DNA of 64,000 nt from assembly GCF_027497215.1 (NCBI RefSeq), contig NZ_CP114904.1:3308001-3372000 (forward strand), written 5' to 3'. The translations under genes and the position numbers were made by a program. The notes under the pieces were generated by a model. It was not told the DNA's origin, ran no database searches, and saw only the letters and a list, made by a program, of their open reading frames with translations. This document shows positions 1 through 8,940 of this stretch, in pieces. Within the stretch, counting starts at the first letter, position 1. Every line of letters begins with the position of its first letter. The stretch is from Micromonospora sp. WMMD812. GTDB taxonomy: Bacteria; Actinomycetota; Actinomycetes; Mycobacteriales; Micromonosporaceae.

Positions 1-28
1 GGCGGCCTTCAGCGGGCAGGGTGATGGT

Positions 29-1264
29 GTGCGAGGGATGACGGACGACATGACGATCGGCCAGCGCGTCGCCTTCTACCGGCGTCGGCGAGGGCTTTCC
101 CAGGAGGTGCTCGCCGGTCTGGTCGGGAAGACGCAGGAGTGGTTACGCAAGGTCGAGACGAACCGGGCCGACCTGGACCGGCTGTCGGTCATCCGCGCGA
201 TCGCCAAGGCCCTCGACGTGTCCCTCGGCGACCTGATCGGTGCACCTAGCCTGTTCGAGTGGTCGGACGACTCCGGGCGCGAGACGATCCCGGCCTTGCG
301 GGCCGCGCTTCACGACTATCGTCACCTCGCGCCAGCGCTGGCCAGCACGGGGGACGTCGAGGCTCCCGCCCTGCACGAAATCGAGAACGACGTCGCCGAG
401 ATCTGGACCGCCTACCAGCACTCGAGATACGGCACCCTCGCCCGCCGGCTGCCCTACCTCATCCACGACTGCCTCACCGCCACGGAGGCGTACGACGGAG
501 ACGACGGCCAGCGCGCGCACGCGATGACCGCTTACGCCCACCAGCTCGCCGCGTTGTTCCTCACCAAGCTCGGCGAAGGTGACCTCGCGTGGACCGCCGC
601 CAGCCGAGGTCTGGCCGCCGCCAACGCCAGCCACGACCACGTCGTCATCGGCTCACTCAGCCGCTCCGCCGCGCACTCGCTGGTCTCCATCGGTGAGTAC
701 GCCCAAGCCCGTGGCCTCGCCGCCACAGCGGCGCAGTTCCTGGAACCACGGCTCGCCAAACCCACTCCGCAGCTGCTGTCGGTATACGGCAGCCTGCACC
801 TCGTCTGCGCGCTGGCCGCCGCCCGGGACGACAATCGTGCCTCCGCCGACACTCACATCACGGAGGCCGATGCGGCTGCACAGCGGCTCGGTACCGATGG
901 CAACCATGTGTGGACCGCGTTCGGGCCGACCAACGTGTCGATCCACAAGACGACCGTGGCGATGGAACTCGGCGACGTGCAACGCGCCATCGCCATCGGC
1001 GCCCCACTCGACACCAGCACCGTGCCCGTCGAGCGGCAGGTTCGGCACGCCATCGAAACCGCACGAGCCCTTGCCCGGTGGAACCGCATCGACGACGCGC
1101 TCAACGCGCTCCTGGACGCCGAGGTCATCGGCCCCGACCAGGTGCGTTACCACCAGCTCTCCCGCGACCTCGTCCGGGACATCCTCACCCGCCCCCGGCC
1201 ACCCCGACTGGCCGTCGAACTCAGCGACCGCATGGGCGTCCGGTCAGGAGGGCCACGCTGGTAG
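29..1264 (+). CDS. XRE-family transcriptional regulator with TPR-like C-terminus
   Basis: The first ~70 residues form a Cro/CI-type helix-turn-helix (GQRVAFYRRRRGLSQEVLA, then KVETNRADLDRLSVIRAIAK). The remaining ~330 residues are alanine-rich amphipathic helices of the kind seen in the TPR-like sensor half of many actinobacterial XRE regulators. Known members bind DNA and sense a peptide or partner through the helical part; the ligand here is unknown. GTG at 29 has a weak GGGCAGGG upstream; ATG at 38 or 50 is also possible. It is followed after 6 bases by the convergent YdcF-like gene. The sequence suggests a local regulator of the accessory region. Confidence 0.85.
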   Translation: MRGMTDDMTIGQRVAFYRRRRGLSQEVLAGLVGKTQEWLRKVETNRADLDRLSVIRAIAKALDVSLGDLIGAPSLFEWSDDSGRETIPALRAALHDYRHLAPALASTGDVEAPALHEIENDVAEIWTAYQHSRYGTLARRLPYLIHDCLTATEAYDGDDGQRAHAMTAYAHQLAALFLTKLGEGDLAWTAASRGLAAANASHDHVVIGSLSRSAAHSLVSIGEYAQARGLAATAAQFLEPRLAKPTPQLLSVYGSLHLVCALAAARDDNRASADTHITEADAAAQRLGTDGNHVWTAFGPTNVSIHKTTVAMELGDVQRAIAIGAPLDTSTVPVERQVRHAIETARALARWNRIDDALNALLDAEVIGPDQVRYHQLSRDLVRDILTRPRPPRLAVELSDRMGVRSGGPRW

Positions 1265-1270
1265 CTCGGC

Positions 1271-1945
1271 TCAGATCAGCCGGCTCGTGTAGCCAGCCGC
1301 CACCAGGCGCTCAAAGGCCGCCAATACCTCGTCCGGCATCTCCTGCGGAATCGCGAACCCACGCTCCGCGTACACCTCGATCCGTTGCGTGTCGCCCACC
1401 AGCATGTCCACCACCCGCCGCGGGTCGCCAATGCTGCTCACGTAGTCATCCAGTTCGAGTGGGTTCGACGCGCACACCACATCGACCTCCGGCCACATCA
1501 GCCGGCACGTGGCGTAGGCCCGACGCTGCTGGTAGGGCCGCGACATGATCAGCACCGACTGCACCGGCATCCGGTGTTCGGTCAGGAGCTGACGCGAGTA
1601 CTCCAGGTTCTGGGCGGTGTTCGTGGCACGCGGCTCCACGAGAATCGCTTCCGCGGGTACGCCCTGCTCGACGGCGTACTCGCGGTAGTGCACTGCTTCT
1701 CCACGCGGGAACCGCTCGACGGTCGTCGGGGCGTTCGCGCCGGTGAACACGATCCTGGGGAACAGGCCCTGGTGAAACAAGCGCGTCGCGATAACAGCCA
1801 CCCCGAGGTCATGACTGCCCAACCCGATCCCCACGTCGCATGGGCGCAACTCGTGATGCATGTCGTGGTAGCGCCAGAGCGTCTCCACGTCCGTCCGGAT
1901 AGCGTCGGGAATCGCCTCGGCATGTGCCGCTGCATGCCGGTTCAT
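1271..1945 (-). CDS. YdcF-like DUF218 domain protein
   Basis: This 224-residue protein has the DUF218/YdcF pattern: an early glycine-rich loop (GIGLGSHDLG), FTGANAP, a central acidic and TNTAQN motif, and SRPYQQRRA. No signal peptide or membrane helix is evident, so it is probably cytoplasmic, as E. coli YdcF is. The YdcF family binds nucleotide-like ligands, but its reaction is not settled. ATG at 1945 is preferred because AGGT precedes it at a usual spacing; a GTG lies two codons upstream. It converges with the XRE regulator. Stand-alone actinobacterial YdcF copies are often found near mobile genes, which fits this neighbourhood. Confidence 0.75.
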   Translation of the reverse strand: MNRHAAAHAEAIPDAIRTDVETLWRYHDMHHELRPCDVGIGLGSHDLGVAVIATRLFHQGLFPRIVFTGANAPTTVERFPRGEAVHYREYAVEQGVPAEAILVEPRATNTAQNLEYSRQLLTEHRMPVQSVLIMSRPYQQRRAYATCRLMWPEVDVVCASNPLELDDYVSSIGDPRRVVDMLVGDTQRIEVYAERGFAIPQEMPDEVLAAFERLVAAGYTSRLI

Positions 1946-2097
1946 CAGCACCTACCAGTCCGGTTCGCGCTGGGCTCCCTCATGCCGCCAGCGTAGGGGT
2001 AGCAGGGCAGCACGACGCTGCTGACTCCAGCACCACGCCGCCGGCCTCGTCGCGATCAGGAGGTCGGCGGTGGAAGAGGCATCGTGACGTGGTGAGG

Positions 2098-2895
2098 TCA
2101 AGATCCGACCTCGACGAGGCGGCGCCTACCACTCTCGCCCGGCACCTGCCATAACTGATCGTCCGGCCAGTGGCGATACAACAACTGCTGCGTGGTCGTG
2201 GCGACAGCATTCCGCAGTGGCTCCCGGAGCAGGTCAGCCCGCAACCGTTCCTCTCGCTCGGCGTCCTGAGCGATTAGAAGAACCACCCCGACCGGCACCA
2301 GCCGGTCCGCACGCCGGTAGCCGGCCAGCAGTCCACCCAGCCCTGACGCCGGCCGCTCGTGTTCGGCGACAACGTCGCCGATCGGGCCACGGTCGACGTG
2401 TACCAGGAACCGCAGGCACCGACCGTCCTGCAGCCATATGCCGTAACCGTCGGCCCGCAACTGCGCCAGGTCGTGCTGGCGCAACCACGCCGAGGTCTCC
2501 ATCGTCGCCAGCCACTGGAACAGCTCGCACCGCCCCGGGTTGCGCCGCGACACCTCGATCAACGGCAGAAACAGCAGGGCATCCGCCCTGCCGGAGGGCC
2601 GCTGACCCAACCGCAGCGGAACCGGCCGCCCCGACGCCGTCAGGGCGCGGCGGAGGACCTCCGTCCCCTCGGCCGTGACCTCGTACCACCAGGTGTGGGT
2701 GCGGTCCTCCGGCGAGCGCTCGCGGCGCACCAGTCCCGCCTCATGCAGCCACACCAGGTCCCGGTGGGCCGTCAGCCGCGACACCGCACCAACAAGCGCC
2801 ACGTCTAGGGTCGACGCGGAACCGTGCTGCGCCAGGTACGACAGGATCCGCCACCGCCTCGGGGACAACCGCCGCGCGGCATCCTGGTCACCCAT
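2098..2895 (-). CDS. Replication-relaxation-like winged-helix protein
   Basis: The N-terminus (residues ~8-80: RRWRILSYLAQHGSASTLDV, then HEAGLVRRE and WWYEVTAEG) is a winged helix-turn-helix. The rest carries a domain resembling the replication-relaxation family (PF13814), with the typical 'LFLPLIEVSRR' and 'DGYGIWL' stretches. Members are usually encoded on plasmids and integrative elements of actinomycetes, where they are thought to act in replication or transfer control. The assignment rests on overall pattern, not on a database hit. ATG start with GGAGGG a little far upstream. It supports reading 1-4.9 kb as mobile-element DNA. Confidence 0.65.
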   Translation of the reverse strand: MGDQDAARRLSPRRWRILSYLAQHGSASTLDVALVGAVSRLTAHRDLVWLHEAGLVRRERSPEDRTHTWWYEVTAEGTEVLRRALTASGRPVPLRLGQRPSGRADALLFLPLIEVSRRNPGRCELFQWLATMETSAWLRQHDLAQLRADGYGIWLQDGRCLRFLVHVDRGPIGDVVAEHERPASGLGGLLAGYRRADRLVPVGVVLLIAQDAEREERLRADLLREPLRNAVATTTQQLLYRHWPDDQLWQVPGESGRRRLVEVGS

Positions 2896-3427
2896 TCCCT
2901 GATGATCCCTCCGAGCCCCGGCGGTCCGACATCCTGTTTCCTAAAGCCGCAACCGAGAGTGATCGATGCTCTGACCGGGAGATCAGAAGCCAGGGACCGC
3001 CGCGACCGGAGACAGCGCCCGCTGTGGGCCGTTGGGCGAGGCGTCGGCGGGCCGTGCGAGCACCCACATACCCGAACCGTGGTTTTGGGGCCGATTTTGG
3101 AGATCACTGTTCAGTGAATCAGCCGAAGAGCCGAGGACGAAGAAAGCGAAGCGGTCAAAACGGTCCAGAAAAAGTCGATCTCCATGGAGAGCACCGCACC
3201 GCCAGCACCGATCGCCAGAAACGCCTGACACGCGCCTTCCCGGCTCGGCGATGAAGCGCCACACACTGAGAAAATGGTTACCGAAAGTGACGGATTCAAG
3301 CGAGCCTTCCGCGCCAGCGTTCGGCTGAGCAGCCACCCCTCGCCCCGGCCGCCTAGCGCCAGCTCCCCTAGGTGTGAGACTGTCTATGTAACTGAATGTG
3401 CCTGTACAGCTGCATTTAGCGATGTAG
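2896..3427. other. Gene-poor 532-base stretch with small palindromes
   Basis: No convincing gene is seen. The sequence is less GC-rich than its surroundings. It carries a perfect 14-base palindrome TCACTGTTCAGTGA at 3104-3117 and CTGTACAG at 3402-3409, close to the start of the next gene. These look like operator-type sites in a divergent control region between the gene ending upstream on the minus strand and the plus-strand gene at 3428. Which regulator would bind is unknown. Confidence 0.4.
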
Positions 3428-4312
3428 GTGGTTCCGTTGGAACAGCTTCCATTGTGGGGACCGAGCACCGACGAAGAGCCGAGACCGAAACCAGTCCTGG
3501 CACGACCAACGAAACTCCGCCTCCTGATCACAGTGAAAGCGGCACCCAACCCCTCCGCGCAGTACGGGGAGACTGTCTGCGTCGGGGCACTGGGCATGGA
3601 CCCACCCTGGACGGGCTGGATTCGCCTCTACCCAATCCACTACCGGCACCTCGACGACGACGGCAAGTTCCACAAGTACGACATCATCCACGTCGAGGCA
3701 CTCCCAGCCAGGCAAGACCAGCGGCGCGAGAGCTGGAAGCCGATCGTGGACACCATCACCGCCGAGCGGCACATCGCCAATCGGCAGTCGCGTCGGAACC
3801 TCCTCGATCCACTCGTCGAAGACTCCATGTGCCGGCTCAACAAACAGGCCCGCGACGACCCGAGCGCACGATCGATCGCGCTCATTCGCGCGGCCGACAT
3901 CTCGGCGCTTCAGGTCAAGCGACACCCCGGCTGGTCGGCGGAGGATCGCAGGAAGATCACTGGCTACCTCAACCAACTCGACCTACTGGAACCGGCCAAG
4001 CGCAGCCCGCTTCAAGCACCGCGCTTCACCGGCGCCTACCGCTACCGCTGCGCGGACCGTCATTGCCGCGGTCACCAGCAGACACTCTGGGACTGGGAGT
4101 TCGTCGCCCTACAACGCCGCCTGGACGAGCTCACCGACGCGGAGGCCGAGGAGCAACTGAGAGACAAGTTCCTCACCCAGCTCTGCGCCGCCGACCGCGA
4201 CGTCGCCTTCTACGTAGGCAACCAAGCGGCAAGACCGCAGTCCTTCAGCATCGGCGGCGTCTACGCACCAAGACGGCCCTCCGCGCGATACCGATTGCAC
4301 CTCAGCCGATGA
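3428..4312 (+). CDS. Unrecognised protein with a Cys/His cluster
   Basis: I do not recognise this 294-residue protein. It has an N-terminal beta-rich part (LRLLITVKAAPNPS, then WTGWIRLYPIHYRHL and FHKYDIIHVE), a charged helical middle, a small cysteine/histidine cluster (YRCADRHCRGHQ) followed by LWDWEFVALQRR, and a C-terminal DRDVAFYVGN segment. The cluster could bind zinc. No signal peptide or membrane helix is visible. GTG at 3428 or TTG at 3437 could start it; AGGTGG suits the TTG better. Its 3' end overlaps the convergent DUF4326 gene by 11 bases. The same layout next to mobile genes suggests an accessory DNA- or nucleotide-related role, but nothing shows this directly. Confidence 0.6.
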   Translation: MVPLEQLPLWGPSTDEEPRPKPVLARPTKLRLLITVKAAPNPSAQYGETVCVGALGMDPPWTGWIRLYPIHYRHLDDDGKFHKYDIIHVEALPARQDQRRESWKPIVDTITAERHIANRQSRRNLLDPLVEDSMCRLNKQARDDPSARSIALIRAADISALQVKRHPGWSAEDRRKITGYLNQLDLLEPAKRSPLQAPRFTGAYRYRCADRHCRGHQQTLWDWEFVALQRRLDELTDAEAEEQLRDKFLTQLCAADRDVAFYVGNQAARPQSFSIGGVYAPRRPSARYRLHLSR

Positions 4313-4598
4313 CGTCGGCCAGCACGTCGGCATGGCACGGATCCTCGGCGCGGCACCAGCACGCCAACTGCTTCCCCGTGAGTTCCCGACGCGCCCGGTC
4401 AACAAGGGCCGGCTGCCCCACAAGCCACTGCCGATAGAGGCGTAACGCCTCCGCCCGATCATGCTTTCGCAGGCTGAACGGATTGGCCCAAGGAGAACGC
4501 CGCAACCCGAACCCCTGTCGCCCCACATACACGGCACCGGGCGGCACCACCGGGTGATAGAGGTCCCCCTGCACACGAACCCGCGGCTGTCCCCCCAC
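4302..4598 (-). CDS. DUF4326 domain protein
   Basis: A 98-residue protein with the DUF4326 (PF14216) signature: the opening PRVRVQGDLYHPVV, YVGRQGFGLRRSPWANPF, a central YRQWLVG, and the C-terminal LACWCRAEDPCHADVLADV with its conserved Cys-Trp-Cys and Cys-His pairs. The family is common in phages and integrative elements; its biochemical role is not established. GTG start at 4598. The conserved cysteines and histidine suggest metal binding, which is inference. The 230 bases between this gene and the terminator at 4829 hold nothing I can assign. Confidence 0.8.
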   Translation of the reverse strand: MGGQPRVRVQGDLYHPVVPPGAVYVGRQGFGLRRSPWANPFSLRKHDRAEALRLYRQWLVGQPALVDRARRELTGKQLACWCRAEDPCHADVLADVIG

Positions 4599-4828
4599 GC
4601 CGCCAGCGTAATCGCCGGTGATCGGCTCCGCGTGGATGCTCGAAGGAAGCGCGTCGGCGCCCGGCGGGCGGATACGCCAACGACCCCGAGGGCCAGATGC
4701 AGGCTGGCCTCAGAGATGACCATGAGCGCAGGCGTCCACGGAACAACCACATGTCCCAGCAACGCCGGCCCGGTCCAACGGCTCCCGAGCACCCATCGAG
4801 CGACCGCCCGGCAACCACGTCCACGAAA

Positions 4829-4867
4829 AAGGCCCCGGCCCAGTGTGAACCACCAGGTCAGGGCCTT
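4829..4867 (-). terminator. Rho-independent terminator of tRNA-Lys
   Basis: Read on the minus strand, AAGGCCC and GGGCCTT form a 7-base-pair stem followed directly by a short T run (TTTTTCG). It begins 7 bases past the encoded CCA of tRNA-Lys. Confidence 0.75.
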
Positions 4868-4873
4868 GATCTT

Positions 4874-4949
4874 TGGTGCGCCGCCAGGGACTCGAACCCC
4901 GAACCCGCGGATTAAGAGTCCGCTGCTCTGCCAGTTGAGCTAGCGGCGC
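4874..4949 (-). tRNA. tRNA-Lys (CTT)
   Basis: Reverse complement folds as a full cloverleaf: acceptor stem GCGCCGC/GCGGCGC, D-arm CTCAACTGGCAGAG, anticodon loop CTCTTAA giving anticodon CTT, T-arm with GGTTCGAGTCC. Discriminator A and CCA are encoded (4874-4876). The 3' end faces the accessory genes at 1-4.6 kb, the usual side for integration of mobile elements. Confidence 0.96.
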
Positions 4950-4967
4950 TCGCTGGCAACGGGGAGA

Positions 4968-4998
4968 ACCTTAGCACGGCCCTCGAGTGGGGTTCCAA
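4968..4998 (-). promoter_or_regulatory. Probable tRNA-Lys promoter
   Basis: On the minus strand TTGGAA (4993-4998) and TAAGGT (4968-4973) are separated by 19 bases and lie about 20 bases before the tRNA. They resemble sigma-70-type -35 and -10 boxes (TANNNT). Confidence 0.5.
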
Positions 4999-5135
4999 TC
5001 CGATACCCGGCTCCACCCTTCGGGCGAGCTTAACGGGCAAAGAGCCCAAAGTGCACGGCTGCCCGACGAGCGGGGTCTGCCGAAACGCCGGGATGCGGCA
5101 CCATGTCCGCCAGGTACGCGAGAACAGAGGTGGGG

Positions 5136-6392
5136 ATGGGCAGGTTCACGCGGGCCGGGGCGGTGGTGGGCGTCCTGACCCTGATGGCGTCGCTGGCGCT
5201 GACCGGCTGCGGCGACGAGCAGAAGGAGCCGACTTTCGTCGGCGGGACGACGCCGAGCGCGAGCGCCGACGCGGCCACCCCGTCGGATCCGGCCACGCCG
5301 GCCGGCCCGACGCTGGCGCTCAATCCGGCAAACGGGGCCAAGAACAGGCCGGTCAGCACGGAGATCAGCGCCAAGTTGCCGGACGGCGGCAAGGTGTCCG
5401 AGGTCACCCTGGCCGCCGCCGACGGCAAGAAGGTCGAGGGGAAGCTGCGCACCGACGGCTCGTCCTGGGTGCCGAGCAAACCGTTGGCGTACGGAGCCAG
5501 TTACACCGCCACGGTCACCGCGACCGGCGCCGACGGAGTGACGAGCCAGGGCACCAGCACCTTCACCACGATGAAGAAGCCGTCGTCGACCGTCGGCTCC
5601 GGCCTCTACCTGTTCGACGACAAGACGTATGGCGTGGCCATGCCGGTGGTCGTCGAGTTCCACCCGGGCATCCCGAAGAAGGACCGGGCGGCGGTGCAGA
5701 AGCGGATGTTCGTCCGGACCGACCCGCCGCAGCCGGGAGCCTGGCACTGGGTGAGCAACGGCAGCCAGGCCTACTACCGGGCGCCGGAGTACTGGAAGCC
5801 GGGGACCACGCTCGACGTCCGGATCGCGCTGGCTGGCCTTCCGCTCAGCAACGGCCGCTACGGCGACGTCGACCGGAAGGCGACCGGAAAGATCGGCAGC
5901 TCCTTCGTGATGAAGGTGGACAACGCCACCAAGCAGATGAGCGTGTACGAGGGCGGCAAACTGATCAAGACCCTCCCGGTGAGCCTCGGCAAGAAGAGCA
6001 CCCCCTCCTCCAGCGGCACCCTGGTCGTGATGGAGAAGAAGGAGAAGACGGTGTTCGACACCCGGGACGACCCCGACCCGTCCAACCGCTACGTCACGGA
6101 CATCGAGTTCGCCCAGCGGTTGACCTGGGGCGGCGAGTACATCCACGCGGCGCCGTGGTCGGAGCACGTCCAGGGCCGCCAGAACGTCTCGCACGGCTGC
6201 GTCAATGTCTCCCAGGCCAACGCGCGATGGCTGTTCTCGAAGACGAAGATCGGCGACCCGATCACCATCAAGGGCACCGAACGTCGACTGGCCGCCGGCA
6301 ACGGCTGGACCGCCTGGAGCCTGAGCTGGTCGGAGTTCGTCAAGGGCAGCGCCCTGCCGGTGCCCGCCGGCGGGGCTGGTCCGGCACTCTGA
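5136..6392 (+). CDS. L,D-transpeptidase lipoprotein (Ig-like plus YkuD)
   Basis: Makes 3-3 cross-links in peptidoglycan outside the membrane. A 25-residue lipoprotein signal ends in the lipobox LTGC. Next come Ig-like domains (residues ~55-230, with 'YTATVTATGADG') and a C-terminal YkuD domain (residues ~250-390). The catalytic motif is HAAPWSEHVQGRQNVSHGC, with the nucleophile at about Cys355. The order matches mycobacterial LdtMt2-type enzymes. ATG at 5136 is chosen because AGAGG precedes it at 5 bases and it puts the signal sequence at the N-terminus; ATG 5103 is an in-frame alternative. A paralogue follows 294 bases downstream. Confidence 0.93.
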   Translation: MGRFTRAGAVVGVLTLMASLALTGCGDEQKEPTFVGGTTPSASADAATPSDPATPAGPTLALNPANGAKNRPVSTEISAKLPDGGKVSEVTLAAADGKKVEGKLRTDGSSWVPSKPLAYGASYTATVTATGADGVTSQGTSTFTTMKKPSSTVGSGLYLFDDKTYGVAMPVVVEFHPGIPKKDRAAVQKRMFVRTDPPQPGAWHWVSNGSQAYYRAPEYWKPGTTLDVRIALAGLPLSNGRYGDVDRKATGKIGSSFVMKVDNATKQMSVYEGGKLIKTLPVSLGKKSTPSSSGTLVVMEKKEKTVFDTRDDPDPSNRYVTDIEFAQRLTWGGEYIHAAPWSEHVQGRQNVSHGCVNVSQANARWLFSKTKIGDPITIKGTERRLAAGNGWTAWSLSWSEFVKGSALPVPAGGAGPAL

Positions 6393-6686
6393 CACCACCG
6401 GTGGCGCCGGTCCGGGCGGGCCGGCGCCGCCCCGCCCCCGCTGAAGGGCTCCCCGCCGCCCGGCCGACCGAGCCTCCTGGTGGCGCCGCGCCGAGGGCCG
6501 GTCGCCGTCGGACACGCTCCGACAACCCCCGGCAAAGCGAGCCAGCTTCGCGAAACGGCGGATCCTAGCAATATTCCGGCATGATGTCTTGACGTGTTTC
6601 GTTTCACCCCCGGCAACGGGTACCTGTCTTGGTGCGTCTGTGAGAGAAGATGGGCCGTGCGGGGGGACCAAGACTGTGAGGACACC

Positions 6687-7991
6687 ATGCGAGCTGACCA
6701 GGACAAGCTGATCCGGCGAGGCGGCGGCCGTCCCGGTGGGCGACGTCGCCTCTGGGCGGCGGGGGTGCTCGCCGTCGCCCTGACGCTCACGTCCGCCTGC
6801 ACCGGCGGCGGGAACGACAAGCCGTCGTCGTGGCAGGGCGCCAGCGAGACGCCCGCGCCGAAGGCCGCGGCGACCATCAGCGAGCCGCAGGCCGACGCGA
6901 AGGACGTGCCCGCCTCCACCGGCATCGCCTTCACGACGACGGACGCGGTGGAGACCGCCGTCGAGCTGAAGGACTCCGCCGGGAAGGCGGTCGAGGGCAC
7001 GCTCGCCACCGACGGCAAGAGTTGGCTGCCGGCCGGCGCGCTGGAGTACGGCGCGACGTACACCGCAACCGTCACCGCGACCGGCGACGACGGCCGCCCC
7101 GCCACGGCGACCAGCACCTTCACGACCATGGCCAAGCCGGCCAACCAGGTGCGGGTGAGCAGCTTCCTCGGCGACGGCCAGACCGTCGGCGTCGGCATGC
7201 CGCTGATCGTCAAGTTCAGCCGGGCCGTTCCGGAGGACTACCGCGACGACGTGCAGCGCCGGATGACGGTCACCTCGACGCCCGCCCAGGAGGGCATCTG
7301 GCACTGGGTGAGCCCCACCGAGGTGCGCTACCGGCCCAAGGAGTTCTGGAAGGCCAACAGCAAGGTGTCCTACCGGGTCCAGGCCGGCGGCCTGCCGATG
7401 GGCGACGGCTGGTACGGCCGGGCGGACCTCACCGTGGACGTCAACATCGGTCCGTCCCTGATCATGACGGTCGACAACAAGACGAAGCGGATGACGGTCA
7501 CCCGTAACGGTTCGGTGATCAAGACCATCCCGGTCAGCCTCGGTAAGAAGAGCACCCCGTCGTCGAGCGGCACCATGGTCGTGATCGAGAAGCTGCGCAA
7601 GACCGTCTTCGACACCTTCGAGGAGCTCGGCCCCGAGGACGGCTACCGCACGAAGATCGACTACGCCCAGCGGCTCACCTGGGGCGGGGAGTTCATCCAC
7701 GCCGCCCCCTGGTCCGAGGGGCAGCAGGGCAGCGTCAACGTCTCGCACGGCTGCGTGAACGTCTCGATGGCCAACGGCGCCTGGCTGTTCACCAACACCC
7801 GCATCGGTGACCCGATCACGGTCAAGGGCACCGAGCGGAAGCTGCAGAACGGCAACGGCTGGACCGACTGGAACCTGAGCTGGGACGACTACGTCAAGGG
7901 CAGCGCCCTCCCGTACGAGCCGCCGGCCGCGCCGGGCACCGACGTCACGCCGGACCCGGACACCACGCCGAGCGCCACCCCGACCGCCTGA
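6687..7991 (+). CDS. Second L,D-transpeptidase lipoprotein (Ig-like plus YkuD)
   Basis: Paralogue of the gene before it, with the same order: lipoprotein signal (cysteine in 'LTSACTGG'), Ig-like domains (again 'YTATVTATGDDG') and YkuD catalytic domain with HAAPWSEGQQGSVNVSHGC (Cys about 356). The C-terminus adds a short Pro/Thr/Asp tail. Expected role: 3-3 peptidoglycan cross-linking at the outer face of the membrane. ATG at 6687 follows GAGGACACC; longer in-frame starts at 6594 would bury the signal sequence. The ~290-base gap before it suggests its own promoter rather than an operon with the first copy. Confidence 0.93.
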   Translation: MRADQDKLIRRGGGRPGGRRRLWAAGVLAVALTLTSACTGGGNDKPSSWQGASETPAPKAAATISEPQADAKDVPASTGIAFTTTDAVETAVELKDSAGKAVEGTLATDGKSWLPAGALEYGATYTATVTATGDDGRPATATSTFTTMAKPANQVRVSSFLGDGQTVGVGMPLIVKFSRAVPEDYRDDVQRRMTVTSTPAQEGIWHWVSPTEVRYRPKEFWKANSKVSYRVQAGGLPMGDGWYGRADLTVDVNIGPSLIMTVDNKTKRMTVTRNGSVIKTIPVSLGKKSTPSSSGTMVVIEKLRKTVFDTFEELGPEDGYRTKIDYAQRLTWGGEFIHAAPWSEGQQGSVNVSHGCVNVSMANGAWLFTNTRIGDPITVKGTERKLQNGNGWTDWNLSWDDYVKGSALPYEPPAAPGTDVTPDPDTTPSATPTA

Positions 7992-8014
7992 GCCGGCCCA
8001 CCACGACGACGGAC

Positions 8015-8036
8015 GCCCCCGCCACCTGGCGGGGGC
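8015..8036 (+). terminator. Hairpin terminator after the second L,D-transpeptidase
   Basis: GCCCCCGCCA and TGGCGGGGGC form a perfect 10-base-pair stem 24 bases after the stop codon, followed by CTTCC. Confidence 0.7.
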
Positions 8037-8064
8037 TTCCGCGTCTCCGCCGCTCCGAAACGCG

Positions 8065-8091
8065 TCAGGCCCCCTCGGAGAGGGGGCCTGA
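8065..8091 (-). terminator. Hairpin terminator after tRNA-His
   Basis: A perfect 12-base-pair stem (TCAGGCCCCCTC / GAGGGGGCCTGA) with a 3-base loop lies 7 bases beyond the 3' end of tRNA-His. It could also act on plus-strand transcripts. Confidence 0.75.
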
Positions 8092-8097
8092 GCTGTG

Positions 8098-8174
8098 TGG
8101 GGTGACTGATGGGAATTGAACCCACGACAACCGGGACCACAACCCGGTGCTCTGCCAACTGAGCTACAGCCACC
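8098..8174 (-). tRNA. tRNA-His (GTG)
   Basis: Reverse complement gives acceptor GTGGCTG/CAGTCAC, D-arm GCTCAGTTGGCAGAGC, anticodon loop TTGTGGT with anticodon GTG, and T-arm GGGTTCAATTCCC. The extra 5' G (G-1, position 8174) pairs with discriminator C73 (position 8101), the hallmark of histidine tRNA. CCA is encoded at 8098-8100. Confidence 0.96.
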
Positions 8175-8277
8175 ATGCCGCCGCACCCGGTCGAATGCCC
8201 CGGGCGGGGTGCGGACCAATAATAGCCCCACGCGGGGCGGCCACGTCCAGCGGGTTGCGCCCCGGCTCAGGTCCGGC

Positions 8278-8874
8278 TCAGAGTTGGGCGGCGATCGCCT
8301 TGGCGCTGTCCACGTCCGGCCCCGGCAGCGGCACGAAGACCGTCCGCCGGTAGTACTCCAGCTCCCGGATGCTCTCCCGGATGTCGGCCAGCGCGCGGTG
8401 CGCCAGGCCCTTGGCCGGCTGCCCGAAGTACACCCGGGGGTACCAGCGACGGCAGAGTTCCTTGATCGACGACACGTCGATCATGCGGTAGTGCAGGTGG
8501 TTGTCGAGGCGCGGCATGTCCCGGGCGATGAAGCCCCGGTCGGTGGCGATCGAGTTGCCGCACAGCGGCGCGGTGCGCGGGTCCTTCACGAAGGTGCTCA
8601 CGTAGTCGAGCACCAGGTCCTCCGCCTCGGCCAGGGTGACCGTGGAGCGGCGGACCTCCTCGGTCAGCCCGGACTTGGCGTGCATCGTCTGGACGATCTC
8701 CGGCATCGCGTCCAGCGCCGCCTCGTCCGCGTGGATCACCACGTCCACGCCGTCACCGAGCACGTTGAGATCCGGATCGGTGACCAGTGCGGCGACCTCG
8801 ATCAGCTTGTCCCTGCCGAGGTCCAGCCCGGTCATCTCACAGTCGATCCAGACGAGAAGATCAGCCACCGGCAC
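8278..8874 (-). CDS. orn: Oligoribonuclease
   Basis: A DEDDh 3'-5' exoribonuclease that degrades 2-5 nucleotide RNAs to mononucleotides, and linear pGpG in c-di-GMP turnover. The 198 residues match the family length. Catalytic motifs are visible: [10 protein letters not shown] (Asp11, Glu13), [10 protein letters not shown] (second Asp) and [11 protein letters not shown] (His and last Asp). It is cytoplasmic and usually essential or near-essential in actinobacteria. GTG at 8874; a second GTG lies three codons in. It diverges from the GT87 gene with 66 bases between starts. Confidence 0.96.
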   Translation of the reverse strand: MPVADLLVWIDCEMTGLDLGRDKLIEVAALVTDPDLNVLGDGVDVVIHADEAALDAMPEIVQTMHAKSGLTEEVRRSTVTLAEAEDLVLDYVSTFVKDPRTAPLCGNSIATDRGFIARDMPRLDNHLHYRMIDVSSIKELCRRWYPRVYFGQPAKGLAHRALADIRESIRELEYYRRTVFVPLPGPDVDSAKAIAAQL

Positions 8875-8940
8875 AGACTACGCGCAGCCCACGGGCCACG
8901 GCTGCGCGCTCCAGGCGGACCAGCCCGCTAGGGTTCTCCC

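Noticed and set aside
4971..8231. 1086-codon minus-strand open frame across both L,D-transpeptidases
   Set aside because: It is antisense to two clear enzymes and crosses tRNA-His, so it is a composition artefact.
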